DNA of 64,000 bases. Origin: Methylobacterium soli. Its GTDB lineage: Bacteria > Pseudomonadota > Alphaproteobacteria > Rhizobiales > Beijerinckiaceae. Under the pieces are notes generated by a model, which was not told the DNA's origin, did no database searches, and saw only the letters and a list, made by a program, of their open reading frames with translations. This document shows positions 26,076-33,885 of the stretch, piece after piece; position 1 is the stretch's first letter, and each line of letters begins with the position of its first letter. The translations under genes were made by a program, and so were the position numbers. The DNA lies in contig NZ_VZZK01000006.1 of NCBI RefSeq assembly GCF_008806385.1, positions 1 through 64,000 of the forward strand. The letters run 5' to 3'.

Positions 26076-26604
26076 TGGCGCCCTTGGCCCGCTCGACGCC
26101 CTCGAGGATCAGGCGCTGCGCCTCGGCCTTGTCGCCCCAGCGCACGACCTTGACCCACTTGCCGGGCTCCAAATCCTTGTAGTGCTCGAAGAAGTGCTGG
26201 ATCTGGCTCAGGGTGATGTCGGGCAGATCGGTGTAATTCTCGACGCGGTCGTAGCGCATCGTCAGGTGGCGGGACGGGACCGCGATGATCTTCTCGTCCT
26301 CGCCGGCATTGTCCTCCATCACGAGAACGCCGACGGGCCGCACGCTCATGATCGCCCCGGGCGCCACCGCCCGGGTATTGGCCACGAGCACGTCGCAGGG
26401 GTCGCCGTCGCCCGAGAGGGTGTGGGGGATGAAGCCGTAATTGCCCGGATAATGCATCGCCGTGTAGAGGAAGCGGTCGACCACGAGGGCGCCCGACTCC
26501 TTGTCCATCTCGTACTTGATCGGTTCGCCGCCGAGCGGAACCTCGATGACGACGTTGACGTCATGCGGCGGATTCTTGCCGATCGAGATGGCGTCGATGA
26601 GCAT
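26068..26604 (-). CDS. ppa: Inorganic pyrophosphatase (family I)
   Basis: 178 residues, the family length. Metal and substrate residues are in [38 protein letters not shown] and [14 protein letters not shown]. Hydrolyses PPi to phosphate in the cytoplasm and drives biosynthesis. The leader contains a small hairpin (GGGGC/GCCCC near 26622-26641). Alone on its strand; the next minus-strand gene upstream is a GNAT acetyltransferase 122 bases away. Confidence 0.98.
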   Translation of the reverse strand: MLIDAISIGKNPPHDVNVVIEVPLGGEPIKYEMDKESGALVVDRFLYTAMHYPGNYGFIPHTLSGDGDPCDVLVANTRAVAPGAIMSVRPVGVLVMEDNAGEDEKIIAVPSRHLTMRYDRVENYTDLPDITLSQIQHFFEHYKDLEPGKWVKVVRWGDKAEAQRLILEGVERAKGAKA

Positions 26605-26726
26605 CTGTCAGTCTCCCGGAGATCGGGGCGAATAAGCCCCGTTATGCGGGTCTCTTAGAGGTGTTGCGGCGCAAAGAAAATCACGCGCGCCGCGCCGTCG
26701 CGACGATTGCGGGGAAACGTCGCAAA

Positions 26727-27236
26727 TCAACCGAAGCGGTAGCCGACCTTGGCGAGGGGCACGCCGGCGACGCGGTCGAGGCTCCGGGGGCCGGCAAGCC
26801 CGCCGAGGCTCTCGTAGAAGCCCGCCGCCCGCGTGTTGTCCTCCAGCGTCCAGACGCCGAGGCGGGTGAGGCCGTGGTCGCCGAGGTCGTTGCGCACGGC
26901 CCGGAACAGGCGGCGGCCGAGCCCGATGCCCTGGTATTCGGGGGTGAGGTAGAGCTCGTCGATCTCGCCCTCGGCCTTGAGCAGGTTGCTGCGGGCCCGC
27001 CCGTAGGCGGCGTATCCGACCACCGACCCGGCGGTCTCCACCACGGCGATCGGCCGGCCCCGCCGCAGGGCGCCGCGCCACCAGCGGGCATCGCGCTGCG
27101 CGATCAGGCGCTCCAGGGCCACGCCCGGGATCACGCCCCGATAGGCCTCGCGCCACGCCGCATCGAACACGCCCGAGAGCGCCCCCGCGTCGGCGTCGCG
27201 GGCCCGGCGGATGCTGGTCGTGCTGCGCGTGCTCAT
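26727..27236 (-). CDS. GNAT-family N-acetyltransferase
   Basis: 169 residues from ATG at 27236 (MSTRSTTSIRRARDADAG). Motif A, which binds acetyl-CoA, is LYLTPEYQGIGLGRRLFRAV near residue 103. GVWTLEDNTRAAGFYESLGG is the usual motif B region. Substrate cannot be predicted. The frame is open upstream to 27329 but the start at 27236 gives a family-sized protein. Confidence 0.9.
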   Translation of the reverse strand: MSTRSTTSIRRARDADAGALSGVFDAAWREAYRGVIPGVALERLIAQRDARWWRGALRRGRPIAVVETAGSVVGYAAYGRARSNLLKAEGEIDELYLTPEYQGIGLGRRLFRAVRNDLGDHGLTRLGVWTLEDNTRAAGFYESLGGLAGPRSLDRVAGVPLAKVGYRFG

Positions 27237-27464
27237 GGGCCGGATCCCTTTGCTTCGGAAGGTGTCTCGCGTCGTTGCCGGTCGGGTAACTGCCGTAGGG
27301 AGCCTCAGGTTCTGCCCCGATCCCGGCAAAGAGAAGGCAAAGCTGATGCCGCGGCGCGGATGGCAGGCGCCGGTCGCGCGCCCGGCTCCGGGGTGAATTG
27401 CCGGGATTCCGCCGGGCTGTTAGAGCCTCCTGCCCCGCTGCCCGAGCCCCGGCCTGCCCGAACC

Positions 27465-28190
27465 GTGTTCAAACGCTTCCTCAAGCCCGAGACCCGCTAT
27501 GCCCGCCGGATGGCGCGCATCGCCCGGTTCGAGAAGCCGATCGCGGGGCGCCGCGCCCGGCTGATGGCCTGGGCCAACATGCTGCTGGTCGATCACGGGG
27601 TCTTCCGCCTCGCCTATCTCAACCGCCACCGGGTCGGCGCCGGCGCGCTCTGGCGCTCGGCCCAGCCGAGCCCGGGCGACCTCGCCCGGTTCCACCGCGA
27701 CGGGATCCGCACCGTCGTGTCGCTGCGCGGCGGGCGCGAGCACGGCTCCTGGCCCCTGCAGCGGGAGGCCTGCGAGCGGCACGGGCTGCAGCTCGTGGAA
27801 TTCGTCCTGCGCTCGCGCGAGGCTCCCTCGCGGGAGACGATCCTGGCTGCCAAGGCCTTCTTCGCCGGGATCGAGTACCCGGCCGTGATGCATTGCAAGT
27901 CGGGGGCGGACCGGGCGGGCCTCGCCGCCGCCCTCTACCTGATCCTGCACGAGGGGCGCCCCGTGGCGGAGGCCGCCCGGCAGCTCTCGGCCCGCTACGG
28001 CCATTTCCGCTTCGCCAAGACCGGCATCCTCGACGCCTTCTTCGCCCTCTACCTGCGGGACGGCGAGGCGAAGGGCCTCGATTTTCTGACCTGGGTCGAG
28101 ACCGCCTACGATCCGGAGGCGCTCAAGCGCGATTTCCGGCCGGGATTCTGGTCGGACCTGATGGTCGACCGGGTGATCCGGCGGGAATAG
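27465..28190 (+). CDS. Tyrosine/dual-specificity phosphatase-like protein
   Basis: 241 residues from GTG at 27465; ATG at 27510 is an alternative. The P-loop HCKSGADRAG (Cys, five residues, Arg) is the catalytic site of cysteine phosphatases, at about residue 145. SAQPSPGDLARFHRDGIRTVVSLRG upstream is characteristic of the bacterial dual-specificity-type group, and the distal Asp region is within REHGSWPLQREACERHG. Likely cytoplasmic. The region after the P-loop is helical. Converges on pheA. Confidence 0.86.
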   Translation: MFKRFLKPETRYARRMARIARFEKPIAGRRARLMAWANMLLVDHGVFRLAYLNRHRVGAGALWRSAQPSPGDLARFHRDGIRTVVSLRGGREHGSWPLQREACERHGLQLVEFVLRSREAPSRETILAAKAFFAGIEYPAVMHCKSGADRAGLAAALYLILHEGRPVAEAARQLSARYGHFRFAKTGILDAFFALYLRDGEAKGLDFLTWVETAYDPEALKRDFRPGFWSDLMVDRVIRRE

Positions 28191-28232
28191 CCGCGCCCCG
28201 AGCGCGCGAACGCCTCGGAGCGGGCGTCGCCC

Positions 28233-29090
28233 TCACTCCGCCGCGAGGCGGGTCGTCTCGCGGAACGGGTGGGCCGGGTAGATGCCGATGATCTTCAATT
28301 CGCGCGAGAAGTAGCGCAGCTCGTCGAGGGCGCGGGCAAGGCCCGGATCCTCCGGATGGCCGTCGACCTCGGCGTAGAACTGCGTCGCGGTGAACTGGCC
28401 CTCGACCATGTAGCTCTCGAGCTTCGACATGTTGACGCCGTTCGTGGCGAAGCCGCCGAGCGCCTTGTAGAGCGCCGCCGGGATGTTGCGCACCCGGAAG
28501 ATGAAGCTCGTCACCATCGGCCCGTCGCCCGGCGCGGCGGGCACGGATTCGGGCGCGAACACCACGAAGCGGGTGGTGTTGTGGGCCTCGTCCTCGACGT
28601 CACGCGCCAGGATGTCGAGGCCGTAGACCTCTGCGGCGAGCGCCGGCGCCAGCGCCCCCCGGCTCGGGTCGCCGGCCTCCGCCACCTCGCGGGCCGCCCC
28701 CGCCGTGTCGCCCGCCACTACCGCCCGCAGGCCGAGGCGCCGGATGATGCGGCGGCACTGGCCGAGCGCGTGGACGTGGCTGTGCACGCTCCGGAGCGCC
28801 TCCACGGGGGTGCCGGGGAGCGCCATCAGCTGGAAATGGATCGGCAGGAAATGCTCCGCCACGATGTGCAGCGGCGAGGTCGGGATCAGGTGGTGGATGT
28901 CGGCGACCCGCCCGGCGATCGAGTTCTCGATCGGGATCATGGCGTGCGAGGCCCGCCCCTCCGTCACCGCCGCGAAGGCGTCCTCGAAGGTCGGGCAGGG
29001 CAGCGGCGTCCAGTCCGGATAGGCCTGGGCGCAGAGGATGTGCGAGTTGGCGCCGGGCTCGCCCTGGTAGGAGATGGTGCGGTTCGTCAT
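28233..29090 (-). CDS. pheA: Prephenate dehydratase
   Basis: 285 residues from ATG at 29090; an earlier ATG at 29120 in frame is less usual. Catalytic domain: ISYQGEPGANSHILC, VTEGRASHAMIPIENSIAGRV and the diagnostic NTTRFVVF. A C-terminal ACT domain (TSFIFRVRNIPAALYKALG, GVNMSKLESYMVEG) binds phenylalanine for feedback. Converts prephenate to phenylpyruvate. No chorismate mutase domain, as in other alphaproteobacteria. Downstream of kdsB by 44 bases on the same strand. Confidence 0.97.
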   Translation of the reverse strand: MTNRTISYQGEPGANSHILCAQAYPDWTPLPCPTFEDAFAAVTEGRASHAMIPIENSIAGRVADIHHLIPTSPLHIVAEHFLPIHFQLMALPGTPVEALRSVHSHVHALGQCRRIIRRLGLRAVVAGDTAGAAREVAEAGDPSRGALAPALAAEVYGLDILARDVEDEAHNTTRFVVFAPESVPAAPGDGPMVTSFIFRVRNIPAALYKALGGFATNGVNMSKLESYMVEGQFTATQFYAEVDGHPEDPGLARALDELRYFSRELKIIGIYPAHPFRETTRLAAE

Positions 29091-29134
29091 CGCTGGCTCG
29101 GTCCGGGCTCTCTTCGTCAATGCGGGCGGAGGGG

Positions 29135-29878
29135 TCAGTTCAGGCGCCGCGCCGACATGACCGCGCGGGCGCGTTCGAGGTCGGCGGGGGTGTCGACGCC
29201 GAGCGGCAGGTCCTCGACCACGACCGCGTCGATGCGCATCCCGGCCTCGAGGGCGCGCAGCTGCTCCAGCTTCTCGCGGGTCTCGAGGGTGCCGGGGGGC
29301 AAGGCCATGAATCGGGCGAGCGCGGTGCGCCGATAGGCGTAGAGGCCGATATGGTGGAACAGGGGCCCCTCCCCCCAGGGCGCCTGAGCCCGGGTGAAGT
29401 AGAGCGCCCGCAGGCGATTCGGGCCGACCGGGTGGCCGACGATCTTCACCACGTTCGGGTCCGTCCGCTCCTCGGCCCGCGTGATCTCGGCGCAGAGGGT
29501 CGCGATATCGACGGCGCGGTCGGCGAGCGGCGTGATGGCCGCCCCGATGATCCGCGGATCGATGGTCGGCAGGTCGCCCTGCAGGTTCACCACCACGCTG
29601 TGGCGGCCCTCCGGGTCGACGATCTCCAGGGCCTCGGCGAGGCGGTCGGAGCCGGAGGGGTGGTCGGCCCGGGTCATCACCGCGACGCCGCCCACCGCCT
29701 CGATCGCCTCCGCGACGGCGTCGCTGTCGGTGGCCACCACGACGGGGCCGATGCCGGCCTCGACGGCGCGGCGCCAGACATGCACGATCATGGGCTCGCC
29801 CGCGATGTCGGCGAGCGGCTTGTTCGGGAGCCGCGTCGCGGCGAGGCGCGCGGGGATCAGGACGAGGGGGTCGGACAT
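29135..29878 (-). CDS. kdsB: 3-deoxy-manno-octulosonate cytidylyltransferase (CMP-KDO synthetase)
   Basis: 247 residues from ATG at 29878. Nucleotide-binding start [36 protein letters not shown] and [13 protein letters not shown] are KdsB signatures. Activates KDO with CTP for lipopolysaccharide inner core synthesis. kdsB and pheA form a short operon, a pairing seen in other Hyphomicrobiales. Confidence 0.97.
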   Translation of the reverse strand: MSDPLVLIPARLAATRLPNKPLADIAGEPMIVHVWRRAVEAGIGPVVVATDSDAVAEAIEAVGGVAVMTRADHPSGSDRLAEALEIVDPEGRHSVVVNLQGDLPTIDPRIIGAAITPLADRAVDIATLCAEITRAEERTDPNVVKIVGHPVGPNRLRALYFTRAQAPWGEGPLFHHIGLYAYRRTALARFMALPPGTLETREKLEQLRALEAGMRIDAVVVEDLPLGVDTPADLERARAVMSARRLN

Positions 29879-30215
29879 GATCTCTGTGGACTTCGGCTCG
29901 CGGGCCGGGTGCTTAACAGGCGCCGGGCGTGTTGTCATGGCGGCGCCCAAGGCGAAGTTCGAGGCGAGCTTCGGGGTGCGGGCGCGGCAGGATCCTGAGG
30001 CGGGTCCGGGCCGCGGATCGGGTGCGAGCCTGTCCTGGACAGGTTTCATGGGGGGCTCTGCGACTACGCGGACGTCACGTCCGCCATTGTCAAGATCGGG
30101 GCAGAGCGGCTAAGGCACCCTCGAATATTTCCAAGGTCCGGCGCTTCGATCCGCCGGTCGCTGCCATGCGCTGCCGGGAACCGTCTCCCGGACAGGCGCG
30201 CCGGAGTTGTCGAGA
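29879..30215. other. Divergent spacer kdsB/cytochrome c
   Basis: 337 bases with two inverted repeats: AACCTGTCC/GGACAGG-like at about 30029-30046 and a clean 7-3-7 palindrome GCGGACG-TCA-CGTCCGC at 30068-30084. The stretch near 30120-30140 (GAATATTTCC) is AT-richer and may be the cytochrome promoter. No gene. Confidence 0.55.
30068..30084. promoter_or_regulatory. Palindrome, possible operator before the cytochrome c gene
   Basis: GCGGACG and CGTCCGC separated by TCA, 132 bases before the cytochrome start. No regulator family can be assigned. Confidence 0.25.
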
Positions 30216-31142
30216 ATGGACTCGTTCGAGCTGAACAAGGTTGCCGGTGCCGTGCTCGGAACCTTGCTGTTCGCCCTTGGATCAGGATTCGTGGCCGAGC
30301 TCATCTACCACCCCAAGCCCGCGGGCAATGCCGGGTACGAATTGCCCGAGCCGCAGGCCGAAGCCGCCGGGGCCGCCCCCGCCGTCAAGGCCGAGCCCAT
30401 CGCGGTGCGCCTGGCCAGCGCCAATCTGGGCAAGGGCGAGGCCGGCACCAAGGCCTGCCATGCCTGCCACAGCTTCGACAAGGGCGGCCCCAACAAGGTC
30501 GGCCCCGGCCTCTGGGACGTGGTCGAGCGCAAGAAGGCCGGCCACGAGGGCTACGATTACTCGGCCGCCATGAAGGAGAAGGGCGGCACCTGGACCTACG
30601 AGGATCTCGACCACTTCCTCGAATCGCCGAAGGGCTACGTGAAGGGCACCAAGATGGCCTTCGCGGGCATCGCCTCGCCGCAGGAGCGGGCCAACGTCGT
30701 CGCCTACCTGCACTCGCTCTCCGACAGCCCCAAGCCGCTGCCGGCGGCCGAGAAGGCCGAGGCCAAGCCTGCCGACGCCAAGCCGGCTGAGGCCAAGCCC
30801 GCCGAGGCTTCCGCCGAGAAGCCGGCGGAGGGCAAGCCCACCGCCGAGACCCCCGCCACCGGCAAGCCCTCGCAGGGCAAGGACAGCCCGGCCAAGCCCG
30901 CCGATACCGGGAGCGCCAAGCCCGTGGGCGCGAAGCCCGCCGGCAGCGTCGAGGGCCACAACGAGGTCGATCCCAAGCAGGCGCCCGAGGCCAGCGGCCC
31001 GACCCCGACCGACGCCGCCAAGACCGCCCCGACCGCTCCGCCGGCCGCGGCCACCAAGGAAGCGCCGGCCCAGGCCGATCCGGCCGCCGAGCAGAAGGCG
31101 AACAGCCTGGAGATCAACAAGGACAAGCCGGCCCAGCAATAG
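30216..31142 (+). CDS. Membrane-anchored cytochrome c (CycM-type) with long Ala/Lys/Pro tail
   Basis: 308 residues from ATG at 30216. An uncleaved N-terminal helix (VAGAVLGTLLFALGSGFVAEL) anchors it to the membrane. One heme motif, CHACHSFDKGGPNKVGPGLW, with a likely axial Met in YVKGTKMAFAG, makes a class I cytochrome of the c552/CycM type that passes electrons to terminal oxidases. Beyond about residue 165 comes an unusual ~140-residue tail of AEAKPAEAKPA-like repeats, low complexity and probably unfolded. Divergent from kdsB. Confidence 0.9.
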   Translation: MDSFELNKVAGAVLGTLLFALGSGFVAELIYHPKPAGNAGYELPEPQAEAAGAAPAVKAEPIAVRLASANLGKGEAGTKACHACHSFDKGGPNKVGPGLWDVVERKKAGHEGYDYSAAMKEKGGTWTYEDLDHFLESPKGYVKGTKMAFAGIASPQERANVVAYLHSLSDSPKPLPAAEKAEAKPADAKPAEAKPAEASAEKPAEGKPTAETPATGKPSQGKDSPAKPADTGSAKPVGAKPAGSVEGHNEVDPKQAPEASGPTPTDAAKTAPTAPPAAATKEAPAQADPAAEQKANSLEINKDKPAQQ

Positions 31143-31165
31143 GCCGGCCGAGCGGGCCATCCGCT

Positions 31166-31350
31166 TAGAGCTGTTCCCGATCGCGTTGCGCCGGGACCGT
31201 CGGCCGCGCCCGTGCCGAAGCGGGCGCGGATCCCCTCTCCCGTGCGGGAGAGGGACAGGGTGAGGGTCGAGACCTTTCAGAACGAGGTGCGCCCGATCGA
31301 CGCCCAGTCGGCGATACGACCGCATGCTCCATCCTGACGGCGCTCATCCC
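31166..31350 (-). repeat. Dispersed ~185-bp intergenic repeat, copy 2 (inverted relative to copy 1)
   Basis: Reverse complement of 102-287 with about nine mismatches. Same internal palindrome. It is followed directly by another CCCTCTCCCG/CGGGAGAGGG-type palindrome at 31360-31381 in the opposite orientation. Confidence 0.88.
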
Positions 31351-31486
31351 TCACCCCAACCCTCTCCCGCACGGGAGAGGGGGTTCGTCGCGCCGAACCG
31401 GACCGGGGCTGCGTATTTTCCAGCCCGTTGCAACGCGATCGGGCGCGGCACTAAGGCCGCAGCCCGATCCGCAGGATCGCTTCTCG

Positions 31487-31515
31487 AAGGCCGGGCCGTT
31501 GCGCCCGGCCTTTTT
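31487..31515 (+). terminator. Strong hairpin terminator
   Basis: AAGGCCGGGC pairs with GCCCGGCCTT around a GTTGCG loop and ends in TTTTT. No annotated gene ends nearby; see the spacer entry. Confidence 0.9.
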
Positions 31516-31578
31516 CGTGCGCGGCGCGCTTTAACCCACGTGAATGCGGGGTTTGGCGGCCGGCGGCACAGAAGGGGG

Positions 31579-31779
31579 ATGCGAAAGCTTGAGCAGCCTC
31601 CCCGCCTCGATCTGGCCTTCCAGGCGCGTACGGACCGCTCGCTCGCCCTGACGAAGCTCGCGGTCCAATCGAGCCGCGCCTGCATCGACGCCTCGATGAA
31701 GCTGCTCGTCCGCGTCGATCCCCACAGGAACGGGGAAGCCCCGCCCCCCAGCCCGTCCGGGACGCCCCGCCCGCGTTGA
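31579..31779 (+). CDS. Possible small hypothetical protein
   Basis: 66-residue open frame from ATG at 31579, with AGAAGGGGG directly against the start codon (unusually close). The central part (FQARTDRSLALTKLAVQSSRACIDASMKLL, here split for reading as residues about 14-43) looks like an amphipathic helix pair rather than random GC-rich translation; the tail is Pro-rich. No family recognised. Could equally be non-coding. Confidence 0.35.
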   Translation: MRKLEQPPRLDLAFQARTDRSLALTKLAVQSSRACIDASMKLLVRVDPHRNGEAPPPSPSGTPRPR

Positions 31780-31962
31780 GGCTTGGGGCCCGGTCGCGCC
31801 GCTCTCCGCCTAGGTCGCGCGCTTGGCGCCAAGTCTGCCTCGATCGCGCGCTTGGCGCGCAGGCGCCAAGTCTGGCGTGCGTGCCCCGTCCGTCCTAGAA
31901 CGGCCCACGCCGCCTCGCCCGGCGGCGCCAGCCCTGGACCGGATACGGGAGATCGCCACACC

Positions 31963-33885
31963 GTGAGAGCCAATGCCGTGATCGGACGCCTTCTCGCCGC
32001 GACGCTCAGCCTCGCCGTCCTCGGGCTTCCGGCCAGGGCCGCCCCCGCGCAGAATGCTGCGCCCGCGGAGACCGCGGCCCCGGCGGCCCTCACGGCCTCG
32101 ACCGGCGAATGGACCCACGCCATCACGCTGATGGGCGAGCCCAAATACCCGGCCGGCTTCGCGCATTTCGACTATGCCGACCCGAAGGCGCCGAAGGGCG
32201 GCCTCGTGCGCCTCGGGGCGCAGGGCGGCTTCGACAATTTCAACCTGATCGTGTCGGGCCTGAAGGGCGATCTCGAGGGCGGGATCCTGTCGATCTACGA
32301 CACGCTGATGACCGAATCCCTCGACGAGCCCTTCACCTCCTACGGGCTGCTGGCCGAGGCGGTGCGGGTGGCGCCCGACCTGTCCTCCGTGACCTACCGC
32401 CTGCGCGAGAACGCCCGCTGGCACGACGGTCAGCCGGTCACCCCCGAGGACGTGATCTGGTCCTTCCACATCCTGAAGGACAACAGTCCCTTCTACGCCG
32501 CCTATTACCAGACCGTCTCGAGCGCGGAGGCGACGGGCCCGCGCGAGGTGACCTTCCGCTTCTCCGAGACGGGCAACCGCGAGCTGCCGCAGGTGCTGGG
32601 CCAGATCCGCGTCCTGCCCAAGCATTGGTGGACGGGCAAGGACGCCGCCGGCAAGACCCGCAACCCGACCGAGACGACCCTGGAGATTCCCCTCGGCTCC
32701 GGCCCCTACCGGCTGGCGAAGTTCGATCCCGGCCGCTCGGCGACCTATGAGCGCGTCGCCGATTACTGGGGCAAGGATCTGCCGGTGAATGCGGGGCGCT
32801 CCAACATCGCCACCCTGCGCAACGAGTATTTTCGCGACGCGACGGTCCTGGTCGAGGCGCTGAAGGGCGACCTCTACGATTTCCGGGCGGAGAACATCGC
32901 CCGCAACTGGGCCACCGCCTATGACGACTTCCCGGCCGTCAAGGAGGGCCGCCTCGTCAAGGAGGCCTTCCCGGACCGGGGCAGCGGAAACATGCAGGCC
33001 TTCGTGTTCAACCTGCGCCGGGACAAGTTCAAGGATGAGCGCGTGCGCCGCGCCTTCAACCTCGCGATGAATTTCGAGGAGATGAACCGGGCCCTGTTCT
33101 ACGGCCTCTACAAGCGGATCGATTCCTACTATTTCGGCTCCGAGCTCGCCTCCTCCGGCCTGCCCGAGGGCGAGGAGAAGACGATCCTGGAGAGCCTGAA
33201 GGACAAGGTCCCGGCTTCGGTCTTCACGCAAGCCTACCGCAACCCCGTCAACGACACGCCCGACGCCGTGCGGGCCAATCTCCGCGAGGCCGCGAAGCTC
33301 CTGCGCGAGGCCGGCTACGAGTTGCGCGGCGGCAAGATGGTGAATGCCAAAACGGGCGAGCCCCTCACGGTCGAGTTCCTCGAGTTCCAGAACGTGTTCG
33401 AGCGGGTGATCCTGCCCTTCGCGGCGCAGCTCCGGCTCATCGGCATCGATTCGACCCTGCGGGTGATCGACCAGGCCCAGTACCAGAACCGGATGCGGGG
33501 CTTCGATTTCGACATCACCACCAGTTCCTGGCCGGAATCGCTCTCGCCCGGCAACGAGCAGCGCGAGTTCTGGGGCTCGGCCGCCGCCGACAAGCCGGGG
33601 GCGCGCAACATCGCGGGCATCCAGGACCCGGCCATCGACGCGCTGATCGAGAAGGTCATCTTCGCCAAGGACCGCGCCGGCGTGCTGGCGGCGACGCACG
33701 CCCTCGACCGGGTTCTCCTCGCCCACAATTTCGTGGTGCCGCAATGGGCCTCGAACGTCTCCCGGACGCTGCGCTGGAACCGCTTCGGCCACCCGCCGAC
33801 CCTGCCGCGATACGGCAGCTCCGGCTTCCCGACGACCTGGTGGTACGACGAGAGCCTCGCGGCCAAGACCGGAGCCCCCCGTTGA
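31963..33885 (+). CDS. Family 5 extracellular solute-binding protein, YejA-like (first)
   Basis: 640 residues from GTG at 31963 (GTG 31978 also possible). Signal peptide ends around PARA-AP. The binding-protein core shows EPKYPAGFAHFDYADPKAPKG at the start, YRLRENARWHDGQPVTPEDV and FDFDITTSSWPESLSPGNEQ, all typical of the YejA branch of oligopeptide/microcin-type binding proteins. Periplasmic receptor for peptide import. Its stop overlaps the start of a second binding-protein gene. Best seen as part of a yej-type ABC importer. Confidence 0.92.
   Translation: MRANAVIGRLLAATLSLAVLGLPARAAPAQNAAPAETAAPAALTASTGEWTHAITLMGEPKYPAGFAHFDYADPKAPKGGLVRLGAQGGFDNFNLIVSGLKGDLEGGILSIYDTLMTESLDEPFTSYGLLAEAVRVAPDLSSVTYRLRENARWHDGQPVTPEDVIWSFHILKDNSPFYAAYYQTVSSAEATGPREVTFRFSETGNRELPQVLGQIRVLPKHWWTGKDAAGKTRNPTETTLEIPLGSGPYRLAKFDPGRSATYERVADYWGKDLPVNAGRSNIATLRNEYFRDATVLVEALKGDLYDFRAENIARNWATAYDDFPAVKEGRLVKEAFPDRGSGNMQAFVFNLRRDKFKDERVRRAFNLAMNFEEMNRALFYGLYKRIDSYYFGSELASSGLPEGEEKTILESLKDKVPASVFTQAYRNPVNDTPDAVRANLREAAKLLREAGYELRGGKMVNAKTGEPLTVEFLEFQNVFERVILPFAAQLRLIGIDSTLRVIDQAQYQNRMRGFDFDITTSSWPESLSPGNEQREFWGSAAADKPGARNIAGIQDPAIDALIEKVIFAKDRAGVLAATHALDRVLLAHNFVVPQWASNVSRTLRWNRFGHPPTLPRYGSSGFPTTWWYDESLAAKTGAPR

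Larger units (their letters stand above)
31143..31962. other. 820-base spacer with repeats, a terminator and a possible small ORF
   Basis: Contains dispersed repeat copy 2 (31166-31350), another palindrome (31360-31381), a fragment of the repeat end near 31427-31443, a strong terminator (31487-31515), a possible small gene (31579-31779) and a GC-rich direct repeat with GCGCGCTTGGCGC words around 31810-31880. The terminator is 345 bases after the cytochrome stop with no gene between, so either the cytochrome mRNA has a long 3' end or a small RNA precedes it. Confidence 0.6.

Noticed and set aside
102..31381. CRISPR array from the repeated palindromes
   Set aside because: Copies are few, of uneven length and far apart, with no regular unique spacers and no cas genes.
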